The notes under the pieces: generated by a model
The model's database searches: none
Told to the model about the DNA's origin: nothing
The model's input: only the letters and a program-made list of their open reading frames with translations
Translations under genes and position numbers: made by a program
Assembly: GCF_013327855.1 (NCBI RefSeq)
Contig: NZ_JABUMX010000001.1
Span: 1,426,001 to 1,490,000, forward strand
Direction of reading: 5' to 3'
DNA length: 64,000 bases
Source: Phyllobacterium pellucidum
GTDB lineage: Bacteria; Pseudomonadota; Alphaproteobacteria; Rhizobiales; Rhizobiaceae
Shown: positions 30,399 to 40,326 of the stretch, in pieces
How the letters are laid out: every line of letters begins with the position of its first letter
How positions within the stretch are numbered: the first letter of the stretch is position 1

Positions 30399-31705
30399 GC
30401 AGCGGGTTTTTCGGAGATATCAAGCCAGTCAAATATGAGGGGCCGGACAGCAACAATCCGCTCGCCTACCGCTTTTACAATCCCGACGAGAAGGTCCTTG
30501 GCAAGCGCCTTGAGGACCATCTTCGCTTCGCCGTCGCCTACTGGCACTCCTTCGTCTGGCCAGGCGGCGATCCTTTCGGCGGTCAGACCTTCGAACGCCC
30601 CTGGTTCAACGACACCATGGAAGGCGCCAAACTGAAGGCCGACGTTGCCTTCGAAATGTTCTCTATCCTCGGCGCGCCCTATTTCTGCTTCCATGACGCG
30701 GATGTGCGTCCCGAAGGCGACACGATCAATGAGAGCAACAGCCGCCTGCACGAGATCGCCGACTATTTCGCCGGCAAGATGGAAAAGACCGGCACCAAAT
30801 TGCTCTGGGGCACGGCCAACCTCTTTTCCAACCGCCGCTATATGTCGGGCGCAGCCACGAACCCCGATCCAGACGTCTTCGCCTATGCGGCAGCCACCGT
30901 CAAAAGCTGTATCGACGTGACGCAGAAGCTTGGCGGCGAAAACTACGTGCTATGGGGCGGACGCGAGGGCTATGAGACCCTGCTCAACACCGACATGAAG
31001 CGTGAACTCGACCAGATGGGCCGGTTTCTAAGCCTCGTCGTCGAATACAAACACAAGATCGGCTTCAAGGGCACGATCCTCATTGAACCCAAGCCACAGG
31101 AACCCACCAAGCACCAGTACGATTACGATGCGGCGACGGTCTACGGCTTCCTGAAGCGTTTCGGCCTGGAGAACGAAGTGAAGGTCAACCTCGAACAGGG
31201 CCACGCCATCCTTGCCGGCCATTCGTTCGAACATGAGCTGGCGACAGCGGCGGCGCTCGGCATATTCGGCTCCATCGACATGAACCGCAATGACTACCAG
31301 TCGGGCTGGGACACGGACCAGTTTCCGAACAATGTTCCGGAAATCGCGCTCGCCTACTACGAGGTGCTGAAGGCCGGCGGCTTCACCACAGGCGGCACGA
31401 ATTTCGACGCCAAGCTGCGCCGCCAGTCGATAGACCCGCAGGATCTTCTGATCGCCCATATTGGCGGCATGGATACCTGCGCGCGTGGCCTCAAGGCAGC
31501 GGCAAAGATGATCGAGGACAAGGCGCTGACGAGCTTCGTCGACGATCGCTATGCCGGATGGTCGACGCCCGAGGCTAAGGCGATGCTCTCGGGCAAGGAA
31601 TCGCTCGACGCGATCGCCAAACGGGTCGAGGACAAGAACATCCAGCCGCAGCCGCGCTCCGGCCGGCAGGAATATCTGGAAAATATCGTCAACCGCTACG
31701 TTTGA
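30395..31705 (+). CDS. xylA: Xylose isomerase
   Basis: This 436-residue class II (long) xylose isomerase interconverts D-xylose and D-xylulose using two divalent metals. The catalytic FCFHDADV motif gives His100 and Asp103, and metal ligands lie in [16 protein letters not shown] and GSIDMNRND. Its ATG overlaps the xylB stop by 4 bp. Together with xylB and the xylFHG importer it completes the isomerase route of xylose use. Confidence 0.97.
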   Translation: MSSGFFGDIKPVKYEGPDSNNPLAYRFYNPDEKVLGKRLEDHLRFAVAYWHSFVWPGGDPFGGQTFERPWFNDTMEGAKLKADVAFEMFSILGAPYFCFHDADVRPEGDTINESNSRLHEIADYFAGKMEKTGTKLLWGTANLFSNRRYMSGAATNPDPDVFAYAAATVKSCIDVTQKLGGENYVLWGGREGYETLLNTDMKRELDQMGRFLSLVVEYKHKIGFKGTILIEPKPQEPTKHQYDYDAATVYGFLKRFGLENEVKVNLEQGHAILAGHSFEHELATAAALGIFGSIDMNRNDYQSGWDTDQFPNNVPEIALAYYEVLKAGGFTTGGTNFDAKLRRQSIDPQDLLIAHIGGMDTCARGLKAAAKMIEDKALTSFVDDRYAGWSTPEAKAMLSGKESLDAIAKRVEDKNIQPQPRSGRQEYLENIVNRYV

Positions 31706-31761
31706 CCGTTCGAAGCCTTCCGTACGGTTGGTCGCCGACAACACTGCGGTGCCCGCTCCCT

Positions 31762-31782
31762 CCCTCCCCCTTGTGGGGAGGG
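31762..31782. repeat. REP-like hairpin CCCTCCCC-CTTGT-GGGGAGGG
   Basis: An 8-bp perfect inverted repeat with a 5-nt loop lies in a C-rich then G-rich context between the converging xylA and SDR genes. It resembles the short palindromic repeats scattered in rhizobial intergenic regions and may also serve as a transcription end. Only this copy was noticed in the window. Confidence 0.5.
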
Positions 31783-31824
31783 TCGGGGTGGCGATGAAAC
31801 TTCCGCCGCCCCATCGTACCTGCG

Positions 31825-32574
31825 CTAAACGTGCTGGCCGCCGTTGATATGAATCTCGGATCCGGTCACATAAGATGAGGATTCAGTGCAGAGGAAATAG
31901 ATCGTCTCGGCAACCTCGGCGGTCTTGCCAAGCCGGCGCAGCGGCAGTTGCTCGACGAGCTTATCCGTCCCCGGTGACAGGATGGCCGTGTCGATCTCGC
32001 CCGGCGCGATCGCGTTGACCCTTATGCCGTGCGGTCCGAAATCCGAAGCCATTTCACGCGTCAGCGAAGCAAGTGCGGCCTTCGACGTGGCATAGGCCGT
32101 ACCAGCAAATGGATGGACGCGGCTGCCGGCAATCGACGTAACGTTAACCACTGAACCCTGGGCAGCCTCGAGTTCGTTGAACAGGCCGCGCGCGAGCATG
32201 ATCGGCGCGAAGAAGTTGACCTGGAACACCGTCATCCACGTCTGCATCGGGGTAACGATCGAATCGAGCCGGTCGCCGGCACTGTTCTTCGGCGATATGC
32301 CGGCATTGTTGACGAGTGCGTTCAGCCTGCCGCCCTCGGCCGCGAGGCGGCTGCGGATCTCCGCGACAGCGTGATCGACGTCGGCAGGATCGGCAAGATC
32401 GACCTTGATATGGTCGTCAGGACCCGCAGGCCAAGGGCAGTTTTCGGAAAAATCCTGGCGCGAGCAAGTGATCACGCGCCAGCCGGCGCGCGAAAAGCGC
32501 TTGACAGTAGCGTGGCCGATACCGCGGCTTGCTCCGGTAAGGACAAGGACCTTGCGTGGCTCATCATTGGACAT
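31825..32574 (-). CDS. SDR-family NAD(P)-dependent oxidoreductase
   Basis: This classical short-chain dehydrogenase of 249 residues has the cofactor motif TGASRGIGHATV, the NNAG motif (ALVNNAGISPKN), the catalytic serine in NVTSIAGS and YATSK with the catalytic Tyr and Lys. GCRVNAIAPGEIDT-type and C-terminal TGSEIHINGGQHV stretches complete the fold. The substrate is unknown. The start at 32574 (MSNDEPRK) is preferred over the ATG at 32592 because GGAG lies 8 nt upstream. It is separate from glpK, which is transcribed away from it. Confidence 0.88.
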   Translation of the reverse strand: MSNDEPRKVLVLTGASRGIGHATVKRFSRAGWRVITCSRQDFSENCPWPAGPDDHIKVDLADPADVDHAVAEIRSRLAAEGGRLNALVNNAGISPKNSAGDRLDSIVTPMQTWMTVFQVNFFAPIMLARGLFNELEAAQGSVVNVTSIAGSRVHPFAGTAYATSKAALASLTREMASDFGPHGIRVNAIAPGEIDTAILSPGTDKLVEQLPLRRLGKTAEVAETIYFLCTESSSYVTGSEIHINGGQHV

Positions 32575-32694
32575 GGCGATACTCCGTTGCATCAGCCTTA
32601 GAGCAAGATCAGCCTAAATTCGAGGCTTATCATGTCGCAGCGATTGATCTGGCCCAACCAAGCAAATATCTTGGCGCCAAATCAGGGGGGAAGC

Positions 32695-34185
32695 ATGAAC
32701 GGATATGTTTTGGCCATCGACCAGGGCACGACTTCGAGTCGCGCCATCGTCTTCGATCACAATCGCCACGTGGTCGGCAAAAACCAGCAGGAATTCACCC
32801 AAATCTACCCGCAGTCGGGCTGGGTCGAGCATGATCCCGACGAAATCTGGCAGTCGGTGCTCAGCACATGCGAAGTCGCCATCGAAAACGCCAGGATTCA
32901 GGCCGGCGATGTCGCCGCCATCGGCATAACCAACCAGCGCGAGACAGTTATCGTCTGGGATCGAACGACCGGCAAACCGATCCATAACGCCATCGTCTGG
33001 CAGGACCGCCGGACGGCGTCATTGTGCCAGAAGCTGAAGAAGCAGGGGCTGGAGAAGACGTTCACGCGCAAGACCGGGCTGCTGCTCGACCCCTATTTTT
33101 CCGGCACCAAGCTCGCATGGCTGCTCGACAAGGTACCCGGTGCCCGCAAGCGCGCGGCCAATGGCGAGCTGTTGTTCGGCACCATCGACAGTTTCCTCAT
33201 CTGGCGCTTGACCGGTGGCAAGGTGCACGCGACCGACGCCACCAATGCGTCGCGCACGCTGCTCTTCAATATCGCGACCAATGCGTGGGATGACGAGCTT
33301 CTTGAGATCCTGCGCATTCCGCGGGCGATGCTTCCTGAGGTGAAGGACTGCGCCGCCAACTACGGCGCTGCCGAAGCCTCGCTGCTCGGCGCGGCAATTC
33401 CGATCCTCGGCGTCGCCGGCGATCAGCACGCGGCGACCATTGGCCAGGCCTGTTTCGAACCCGGCATGTTCAAATCGACCTACGGAACCGGCTGCTTTGC
33501 CCTGCTCAACACCGGCAGCGATATGGTCCTTTCGAAGAACCGCCTGCTGACGACGATCGCCTACCGCCTCAACGGCAAGACCACCTATGCACTCGAAGGC
33601 TCGATCTTCATTGCCGGCGCGGCCGTCCAATGGTTGCGTGACGGCCTCAAGATCATCGGCTCGGCGCCGGAGACCGGCAAACTCGCCGATCACGCCGATC
33701 CGAGCCAGGACGTCTATCTTGTGCCGGCCTTCGTCGGGCTCGGCGCACCGTATTGGGATGCGGAAGCGCGCGGCGCGATCTATGGCCTCACGCGCAACAG
33801 CGGCCCGGCCGAGTTTGCCCGCGCGGCGCTTGAATCCGTCGCGTACCAGACCCGCGATCTTCTCGACGCCATGCGCAAGGACTGGAAGGCATCGGACAAA
33901 AAGACCGTGCTGCGCGTCGATGGCGGCATGGTCGCGTCAGACTGGACCATGCAGCGACTTGCTGACATCCTGGATGCACCCGTGGACCGGCCGGTAATCT
34001 TGGAAACGACAGCGCTTGGAGCCGCATGGCTCGCTGGATCGAAAGCAGGCATCTGGCCGAACCGGCGCGATTTCGCCAAGACCTGGGAACGCGAGACGCA
34101 GTTCACGCCGAAGATGGACGAGAAGACCCGCAAGGCGAAGATTGCGGGCTGGAAAACGGCCGTCAAGCGTACCTTGAGCCAGTAA
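32695..34185 (+). CDS. glpK: Glycerol kinase
   Basis: This 496-residue FGGY kinase makes glycerol 3-phosphate from glycerol and ATP. The N-terminal [16 protein letters not shown], the substrate region [14 protein letters not shown] with WQDRRTA, and the [16 protein letters not shown] block are diagnostic of GlpK. The start at 32695 is chosen because AGGGGGGAAGC precedes it; the frame is open upstream to 32632 without support. No other glp gene is adjacent. Confidence 0.95.
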   Translation: MNGYVLAIDQGTTSSRAIVFDHNRHVVGKNQQEFTQIYPQSGWVEHDPDEIWQSVLSTCEVAIENARIQAGDVAAIGITNQRETVIVWDRTTGKPIHNAIVWQDRRTASLCQKLKKQGLEKTFTRKTGLLLDPYFSGTKLAWLLDKVPGARKRAANGELLFGTIDSFLIWRLTGGKVHATDATNASRTLLFNIATNAWDDELLEILRIPRAMLPEVKDCAANYGAAEASLLGAAIPILGVAGDQHAATIGQACFEPGMFKSTYGTGCFALLNTGSDMVLSKNRLLTTIAYRLNGKTTYALEGSIFIAGAAVQWLRDGLKIIGSAPETGKLADHADPSQDVYLVPAFVGLGAPYWDAEARGAIYGLTRNSGPAEFARAALESVAYQTRDLLDAMRKDWKASDKKTVLRVDGGMVASDWTMQRLADILDAPVDRPVILETTALGAAWLAGSKAGIWPNRRDFAKTWERETQFTPKMDEKTRKAKIAGWKTAVKRTLSQ

Positions 34186-34230
34186 CTGTTCAGCGATGCT
34201 TGCGCGATGCAAAACCGCGCAAAACATCGA

Positions 34231-36414
34231 TCAATTGCCCATGATCAGATCGAACAGGGTTGTCTTGCGCCCCTTGCCGCCACTCACACTGCCGGGCGGC
34301 ACGGGATGGGTCGATCCAGTCTGATCTCCAAGGTCGGCTGGCGGCATCTGGCCTGCGGGATCGAGCTGGGCCGACGGCACGCCCTCGGCAGCGGGAACGC
34401 TGTCGCCCGATCCGGGAAGAACATCGTTGCCCTCGATGACCTGCTGATGCAGCTGATAATCGCCCGGAAGCTGCGCCACCGGCACACCCTTATGCGCGGC
34501 GACCATGAAATCTTTCCAGGCGATGGCAGGCAGCGAGCCGCCGGTGATCTTCTTGGTCGGCTTGCCGTCATCATTGCCGAACCATACGCCGGTGGTCAGG
34601 TTTGACGTATAGCCGATGAACCAGGCATCACGGAAATTCTGGCTTGTGCCGGTCTTGCCCGCCGCCGGCCAGCCGAACTTCGCCTTGGTGGCGGTTCCGC
34701 TGTCAACGGTCTGGCGCAACATGGCATTCATCATGCCGACATTGCGCTCATCGATAACGCGAGACGGCTGCGGACGCTTGAATTCGTAGAGCACCTTGCC
34801 CTCGTTGGTCGTCACGCGGCGGATGATGTGGATCGGCGCCTTGTAGCCGCCGTTGGCAAAGGGCACGAAGGAATCGGTGAGTTCGAGGAGGGTCACTTCG
34901 GACGTGCCGAGCGCGAGCGATGCATTGGCGGTAAGGTTCGATTCGATGCCGAGCCGATGCGCCGTCGACACCACCGTGCTCGGTCCAACTTCCATGACGA
35001 GCTGCGCCGACACCGAGTTCAGCGAGCGCGCCAGGGCTTCCGCCAGCGTCACCTTGCCGAAATACTTGCCGTTGAAGTTGCCTGGGGTCCAGTTGCCGAT
35101 GCGGATAGGCGCGTCGTTGCGCACCGATTCCGGTGTAAATCCCTGCTCGAGGGCGGAGAGGTAAACGAAGGGCTTGAAGGCCGAGCCCGGCTGCCGCTTG
35201 GCCTCGCTGGCGCGGTCGAACTGGCTGTTGGCGTAGTCATAGCCGCCGATCAGCGCCCGCACGGCACCGGTGCCGTCGATCGAAACCATTGCGCCCTGCG
35301 ACACATTGAGCTTTTCGCCGTTCTTGCTTATGAGGTCGCGAATCGACGCTTCGCCGAGCTTCTGCAAGCCGAGGTCGACAGTCGTATCGACGATGACATC
35401 GCTGCGCACATCGCCGATCAGGCCCGGCAATTCCTCCATGACGCGATCAGCGACATATTGCTCCGAGCCGCTCCAATAGGAGGCGGCCCGGGTGGCCGGC
35501 TGCTTCATGGCAAAGTTGAGCTCCTTGTCGCCGATCATGCCCTGTTCGCGCATGGCCGCGAGCACGAGCTGCGACCGCTCACGGGCGGCTTTCGGATCAC
35601 GCGCCGGCGAAAGGCGTGACGGCGCCTTGAGGAGCCCGGCGATGAGCGCCGCCTCCGGCAGCGTCACCTCCTTGGCGGATTTGTTGAAATAGCGCCGGGA
35701 CGCGGCCGCGACGCCATAGGAACCCGAGCCCAGATAGACCCGGTTCAAATACATTTCGAGGATTTGATCCTTGGTGTATTTGCGCTCCAGCCACAGCGCG
35801 AGCAGCACTTCCTGCACCTTGCGCTCGATGGTCCGGTCGGGCGTCAGGAACAGATTTTTGGCAAGCTGCTGGGTAATGGTGGAGCCGCCCTGCACAAGCC
35901 GCCCGGAAATCAGATTGGTTGCCATCGCGCGGGCAAACCCGATCGGATCGACGCCGAAATGCGAATAGAACCGCCGGTCCTCGATGGCGACGACGGCCTC
36001 GGGAATATAGGGCGACATGTCGTGCAGGCTGATGGCCTCGCCGCCGGAAGCGCCGCGATTGGCAATGAGATCGCCCTCGACCGAAACGATTTTCACGTTT
36101 GGCGGACGATCCGGGATGGCCCAGGTCGTCGTCTGCGGCATCTTCGCGGCAAAATAGATGACAGTGCCGGCAAGGCCGATACCGCCCCACAGGCAAAGAA
36201 CCATCGACCAGTAGACCATACGGCGCAGGAGGCCGATGAAGCCGCCGCCACCTCCGCTACGACGCGTCTTGCGCCGCCTGGATGCGGCGGGCTTGCGCGT
36301 CGTCTTGCGTTTTGCCACTGGCCTGTCCTCCGGATCTGCGCGCAAATCGTCGCCCGAACGGCGATCCGAACCAAAGCGCGGTTCGATACGTTGCTTGCCC
36401 GTGCCGCGTGCCAT
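34231..36414 (-). CDS. Class A penicillin-binding protein (PBP1A family)
   Basis: This bifunctional peptidoglycan synthase of 727 residues has a basic, glycine-rich cytoplasmic N-terminus and one transmembrane helix (MVLCLWGGIGLAGTVIYFAA). The glycosyltransferase domain (AIEDRRFYSHFGVDPIG, GGSTITQQLAKN) follows, then the transpeptidase domain with SxxK in PGSAFKPF, SxN in SLNSVSAQL and KTGTSQNF. A proline-rich tail closes it. The start at 36414 (MARGTGKQRIEP) is preferred over the upstream ATG at 36594, which would give an unusual N-terminus overlapping the divergent promoter region. Confidence 0.92.
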   Translation of the reverse strand: MARGTGKQRIEPRFGSDRRSGDDLRADPEDRPVAKRKTTRKPAASRRRKTRRSGGGGGFIGLLRRMVYWSMVLCLWGGIGLAGTVIYFAAKMPQTTTWAIPDRPPNVKIVSVEGDLIANRGASGGEAISLHDMSPYIPEAVVAIEDRRFYSHFGVDPIGFARAMATNLISGRLVQGGSTITQQLAKNLFLTPDRTIERKVQEVLLALWLERKYTKDQILEMYLNRVYLGSGSYGVAAASRRYFNKSAKEVTLPEAALIAGLLKAPSRLSPARDPKAARERSQLVLAAMREQGMIGDKELNFAMKQPATRAASYWSGSEQYVADRVMEELPGLIGDVRSDVIVDTTVDLGLQKLGEASIRDLISKNGEKLNVSQGAMVSIDGTGAVRALIGGYDYANSQFDRASEAKRQPGSAFKPFVYLSALEQGFTPESVRNDAPIRIGNWTPGNFNGKYFGKVTLAEALARSLNSVSAQLVMEVGPSTVVSTAHRLGIESNLTANASLALGTSEVTLLELTDSFVPFANGGYKAPIHIIRRVTTNEGKVLYEFKRPQPSRVIDERNVGMMNAMLRQTVDSGTATKAKFGWPAAGKTGTSQNFRDAWFIGYTSNLTTGVWFGNDDGKPTKKITGGSLPAIAWKDFMVAAHKGVPVAQLPGDYQLHQQVIEGNDVLPGSGDSVPAAEGVPSAQLDPAGQMPPADLGDQTGSTHPVPPGSVSGGKGRKTTLFDLIMGN

Positions 36415-36594
36415 GAATGAGTAGTCTCGCCCCGTATGCGTTCGAAGAATGATCCCGCGACCCGTTGCAGGGTAAATGCGGCGATTTAAGGTGCGGTTAA
36501 ATTGTGCGTGATGTGGGAAAATCGCAGCCACGGGGTGGTTGAGAATGCTGTGGGCGATCGTTACGGTCGAGAAAGCATCACTCGGAGCATACAC

Positions 36595-36753
36595 ATGCGT
36601 CTTTTCATTCTGGCCGCACTTGGCATCCTGTTGAGCGGCTGTGGCGGCGGGGCTATCGAACGGCTAAACCCCAAGCCCGACGCGGAAGCGCAATACCGTC
36701 TTGGCGGTTGCCAGCTGCGCGGGCATGGCGTGTGCAAAGACCTTCCGCAATAG
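36595..36753 (+). CDS. Small lipoprotein (52 residues)
   Basis: Starting at the ATG at 36595 there is a lipoprotein signal peptide MRLFILAALGILLSGCGGG with lipobox LSGC, followed by about 34 mature residues with two more cysteines (GGCQLRGHGVCKDLPQ) that could form a disulfide. TCGGAG lies upstream at good distance. It is divergent from the PBP gene, 180 bp away. Function unknown. It would be processed by LspA. The frame continues upstream to 36502, but that extension lacks a ribosome binding site and would bury the signal peptide. Confidence 0.65.
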   Translation: MRLFILAALGILLSGCGGGAIERLNPKPDAEAQYRLGGCQLRGHGVCKDLPQ

Positions 36754-36892
36754 CTCCGTGGGCGCTCTAGAGAGAGCTTATAACTTGGTATCAAGCCCAG
36801 GTAGACCCTCTTCGCGATTTCCAAATAATGCCACGCGTAAAATATTATCTTGCGGCCCTTGAAAAGATTTGGGCCCGGTTCTATTTTAATTC

Positions 36893-36999
36893 TTGCGTAA
36901 CGAGTGGTTCTCCTCCCATTTTTCGCTCGTTGCGTGTTCCCCTCTGGACGCATTAGCGTTCACAATTCGCCGGGCTCTTAGCCCGGCTCTTTTGTTTTT
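36893..36999 (+). ncRNA. AbcR-like (alpha-r15 type) trans-acting small RNA
   Basis: A near-consensus rhizobial promoter, CTTGAA (36858-36863), 17-bp spacer, CTATTT (36881-36886), precedes a compact three-hairpin transcript of about 107 nt. Hairpin 1 is a 9-bp stem (36896-36904 with 36926-36934, one G-U) with a 21-nt loop exposing CTCCTCCCA, an anti-Shine-Dalgarno sequence. Hairpin 2 is ACGC-ATTA-GCGT (36948-36959). Hairpin 3 is an intrinsic terminator GCCGGGCT-CTT-AGCCCGGC (36969-36987) followed by TCTTTTGTTTTT. This is the design of the AbcR/alpha-r15 sRNAs, which repress ABC-transporter mRNAs via Hfq. The family assignment is from memory of its pattern. Positions 36754-36857 before the promoter hold nothing recognised. 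Confidence 0.65.
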
Positions 37000-37098
37000 G
37001 GGGCTTATTGGCAATCAGCTTCTGCGCATCACCTGAATTTTATTTCGATTTTTGTTTTTTCCTATATGTAGGTGCCGGTTGGCTTGGGAAGAACATTC

Positions 37099-38214
37099 AT
37101 GAATACTATTGAAAAGACGCGCGTCGATTGGGTCGATATTGCCAAGGGAATCTGCATCATCTTCGTTGTGATGATGCATTCGGTGCTCGGCGTCGAGAAC
37201 GAGGCGGGCGCGCGCGGCTGGATGCATGCGGTTGTCGCCTTTGCCCAGCCCTTCCGCATGCCGGACTTTTTCATGATCTCCGGCCTTTTCCTCGGCCTTG
37301 TCATCGATCGCCCGTGGTTGCGCTATGCCGACCGCAAAATCGTGCATTTTGCCTATTTCTACGTGCTCTGGCTGACGATCCAGTTCCTGTTCAAGGCGCC
37401 GGGTATCGTTGCGGAAAGCGGCGGCGACGGCGCCATCTCCGCGTATCTTCTGTCCTTCATCCAGCCGTTTGGAACCTTGTGGTTCATCTATCTGCTGCCG
37501 TTATTCTTCGTCGTCACGCGCCTTATCAGACACGTGAATGTCTGGGTCGTGCTTATCATTGCTGCCGCTCTCGAGACGCTGCCGATTCACACCGGCTGGC
37601 TGGTCATCGATGAATTCTGCAGCCGCTACGTCTATTTCTTTGCAGGCTACGCCTTCGCGCCTGTCATCTTCCGTCTTGCCGCCTGGCTGCGTGGGCGTCC
37701 GGCAATGGCGCTCGGCGTGCTCGGCGTCTGGGCGCTCGTCAATGGCTGGCTCGTCTTTCATCCGGCAACGCAACCATTCGCAGCGTGGATCCCGGAAGAA
37801 TCCTATACGTCCGGCGGCCTTGGCGGCTGGAGCAGCGTACCGATAATCTCGCTCGCCGCCGGCTTTGCCGGGGCCCTCGCCATCGTATCGGTTTCGGCAC
37901 TGCTCGCCAGATTGGGCGCTTCGCAAGCCTGGCTCGTCAAACCGCTGCGCTGGCTCGGCGCGCACTCGATCGTCGTTTACCTCGCCTTCTTCCTGCCGAT
38001 GGCGCTTGCCCGCACGATCCTGTTGAAGCTTGGCATCATCACCGATATCGGCACGATTTCGCTCCTCACCGTGATTTGCGGCGTGATCGGCCCGGTCATC
38101 CTCTATGGATTGATCCAGTGGACCGGCTACGGGCAATTCCTGTTCAAGCGGCCGCAATGGGCCCATATCGACCGCGCCCCCGCCCCACGTGAGGCGATGG
38201 CTTCGGCCGAATAG
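37099..38214 (+). CDS. Acyltransferase family 3 integral membrane protein
   Basis: This 371-residue protein with about 10 hydrophobic segments belongs to the acyltransferase_3 (NodX/OafA/OpgC-like) family. The N-terminal motif DWVDIAKGICIIFVVMMHSV, with an early conserved histidine, and RMPDFFMISGLFLG are typical. Such proteins acetylate or succinylate surface polysaccharides, Nod factors or periplasmic glucans; OpgC-type modification of the cyclic glucan encoded at the left edge is one possibility but not shown. The ATG at 37099 has GGGAAG upstream; the GTG at 37072 lacks this. Confidence 0.85.
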   Translation: MNTIEKTRVDWVDIAKGICIIFVVMMHSVLGVENEAGARGWMHAVVAFAQPFRMPDFFMISGLFLGLVIDRPWLRYADRKIVHFAYFYVLWLTIQFLFKAPGIVAESGGDGAISAYLLSFIQPFGTLWFIYLLPLFFVVTRLIRHVNVWVVLIIAAALETLPIHTGWLVIDEFCSRYVYFFAGYAFAPVIFRLAAWLRGRPAMALGVLGVWALVNGWLVFHPATQPFAAWIPEESYTSGGLGGWSSVPIISLAAGFAGALAIVSVSALLARLGASQAWLVKPLRWLGAHSIVVYLAFFLPMALARTILLKLGIITDIGTISLLTVICGVIGPVILYGLIQWTGYGQFLFKRPQWAHIDRAPAPREAMASAE

Positions 38215-38228
38215 AACTGCAGCTTTAC

Positions 38229-38846
38229 TTAGCTATGGGCGAAAATATCCTGCTCGTCCCAACCCATGAGGTCGAGCTTGGCGCGGGTCGGCAGGAATTC
38301 GAAGCAGGCTGCCGCCTCTTCCGCCCGCCCGTCGCGCACGAGACGGTGCTGCAGGATCGTGCGCAACCGATGCAGGTAGAGCACATCGGACGCAGCATAT
38401 TCCAATTGGGCATGTGACAAATCCGGCGCCGCCCAATCGGACGATTGCTGCTGTTTTGACAGGTTGACCTCGAGCAGTTCGCTGCACAGGTCCTTGAGGC
38501 CGTGCCGATCCGTATAGGTGCGCGACAGCCGCGATGCGATCTTGGTGCAGTATACGGGTTTTGGCATCACGCCGAAGGTATGGAACAGCACCGCAAGATC
38601 AAACCGGCCGTAGTGGAAAATCTTGGTAATGGCATCGTCGCCCAGAATCTTGACAAGATTCGGCGCCGTCTTCTGGTCCCGGTCGATCTGGATGACGTCG
38701 GCCGACCCGTCCCCGGGTGATATCTGCACGACACACAGGCGGTCGCGATGCGGATTGAGGCCCAGCGTCTCCGTATCTATGGCAACCGCATCGACCTGGT
38801 AGCGGCTGAGATCGGGAAGGTCGTTGCGGTGAAAGCGAATTGTCAT
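38229..38846 (-). CDS. rnd: Ribonuclease D, short form (3'-5' exonuclease domain only)
   Basis: This 205-residue DEDDy exonuclease has Exo I VAIDTETLGL (Asp24, Glu26), Exo II KIFHYGRFDLAVL and Exo III QLEYAASDVLYLHRL with the conserved Tyr and Asp. It lacks the HRDC domains of E. coli RNase D, as usual for rhizobial versions. It probably trims 3' ends of tRNA precursors and other stable RNAs. It converges with the acyltransferase gene and is 17 bp downstream of the M20 peptidase gene on the same strand. Confidence 0.9.
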   Translation of the reverse strand: MTIRFHRNDLPDLSRYQVDAVAIDTETLGLNPHRDRLCVVQISPGDGSADVIQIDRDQKTAPNLVKILGDDAITKIFHYGRFDLAVLFHTFGVMPKPVYCTKIASRLSRTYTDRHGLKDLCSELLEVNLSKQQQSSDWAAPDLSHAQLEYAASDVLYLHRLRTILQHRLVRDGRAEEAAACFEFLPTRAKLDLMGWDEQDIFAHS

Positions 38847-38863
38847 CGGCCTGTCTCTTTCAT

Positions 38864-40252
38864 TTAGCGGGCCAGCGCATCGAGGATGCGCGCCCAGGAC
38901 CTCTGTCCCTTGTGGAACGAGGTGAGTTCGTATTTTTCGTTGGGGGAGTGAATTCGGTCATCCTCCAGGCCGTAGCCAACGAGCAGGGAATCCATGCCCA
39001 GCATGCGCTGGAAATCGCCGACGATCGGGATGGATCCGCCCATGGCGATGAGTACTGCCGGCTTCGGCCATTCGTCGCTCAGCGCATTCTTCGCCTTGGT
39101 CAAAAGCGGTGATTCATAGGCAAGCTGGATTGCCGGCGAGCCGCCATGCTCGTGGAACTCCACCGTGCAGTCGGCGGGGATCCGCTCGCGGACAAAAGCG
39201 CGGAAGGCCTCGCGGATCTTCGCCGGATCCTGCTTGTGAACGAGGCGGAACGACACCTTCGCCGACGCTTCCGCCGCAATCACGGTCTTGAAGCCGGCGC
39301 CGGTATAGCCTCCGGTAATGCCATTGATTTCGGCCGTTGGGCGCGCCCATACGAGTTCGAGGACCGAGCGGCCCTTTTCGCCGGAAGGGATCGAAAGACC
39401 GACCGGTCCGAGGAAGTTTTCCGGCGTGGTGCCAAGACCTTTCCACATCTGCAGGATCTGCGTCGGTGTTTCTTCGACGCCGTCATAAAAGCCGGGGACA
39501 GTCACCGCGCCGTTCTCATCGTGCAGATCGGCGAGCGCCTTCGCAAGAATGTGAATCGGATTGGCGGCGACGCCGCCGAACATGCCGGAGTGGAGATCAC
39601 GATCGGCCGCCTTGACGGTGATGTTTTCGCCGACGAGGCCGCGCAGCCCAACCGAGATGGCCGGCGTTTCCACGTTCCACATGCCCGTGTCGCAGACCAG
39701 CGCGAAATCCGCCTTGAGCTCATCCTTGTGGGCCGTCAGGAAGGGCTTCAACGAAGGCGAGCCGGATTCTTCCTCGCCTTCGAAGAGGATCGACACCCTC
39801 ACCGGCAGCTGGCCGTGCACTTGGTTGTAAGCGCGGCATGCCTCGACGAAGGTCATCAGCTGGCCCTTATCGTCGGATGTTCCGCGGCCCGTCAGTATCT
39901 TGCGGCCATTGCCGGCATCCTTGATCGCCGGGTCAAAGGGATCGTTTTCCCAAAGCTCCAACGGATCGACGGGCTGCACATCGTAGTGGCCGTAAAACAG
40001 CACGTGGGGCGCATCAGCGCCTGGACCATCGTGATGCGCGACGACCATCGGGTGCCCCGGCGTATCGCGCACGCTCGCGTCAAAGCCTATGGATTTGAGG
40101 TCGGCGACGAGCCACTCCGCCGCCTTGCGGCATTCATCCTTATAGGCCGGATCCGTGGAGATCGACTTGATGCGCAACAGGTCGAAAAGCCGCTCCAGAC
40201 TGTTGTCGAGATTGTTATCAAGTGCGTTCAAGACGGGTTCGAGAGCTGGCAT
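38864..40252 (-). CDS. M20/M25/M40-family metallo-dipeptidase
   Basis: This 462-residue di-zinc peptidase has the first metal site in VLFYGHYDVQPVD, GRGTSDDKGQLM with a bridging aspartate, and the catalytic glutamates in LFEGEEESGSPS. A dimerisation domain follows (YTGAGFKTVIAAEASAKVSF). The length and motifs match the M20 dipeptidase group (CNDP/PepV-like) rather than DapE or ArgE. AGGAAATGCC precedes the ATG. The natural substrate is unknown. Divergent from polA across 479 bp that hold a candidate ncRNA. Confidence 0.87.
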   Translation of the reverse strand: MPALEPVLNALDNNLDNSLERLFDLLRIKSISTDPAYKDECRKAAEWLVADLKSIGFDASVRDTPGHPMVVAHHDGPGADAPHVLFYGHYDVQPVDPLELWENDPFDPAIKDAGNGRKILTGRGTSDDKGQLMTFVEACRAYNQVHGQLPVRVSILFEGEEESGSPSLKPFLTAHKDELKADFALVCDTGMWNVETPAISVGLRGLVGENITVKAADRDLHSGMFGGVAANPIHILAKALADLHDENGAVTVPGFYDGVEETPTQILQMWKGLGTTPENFLGPVGLSIPSGEKGRSVLELVWARPTAEINGITGGYTGAGFKTVIAAEASAKVSFRLVHKQDPAKIREAFRAFVRERIPADCTVEFHEHGGSPAIQLAYESPLLTKAKNALSDEWPKPAVLIAMGGSIPIVGDFQRMLGMDSLLVGYGLEDDRIHSPNEKYELTSFHKGQRSWARILDALAR

Positions 40253-40326
40253 GGCATTTCCTGATTATCTGTGGACCGGGACTCGTAGAGGGAGTTCTTA
40301 TTAGCGCATTTTATCAGGAGGGGCAC

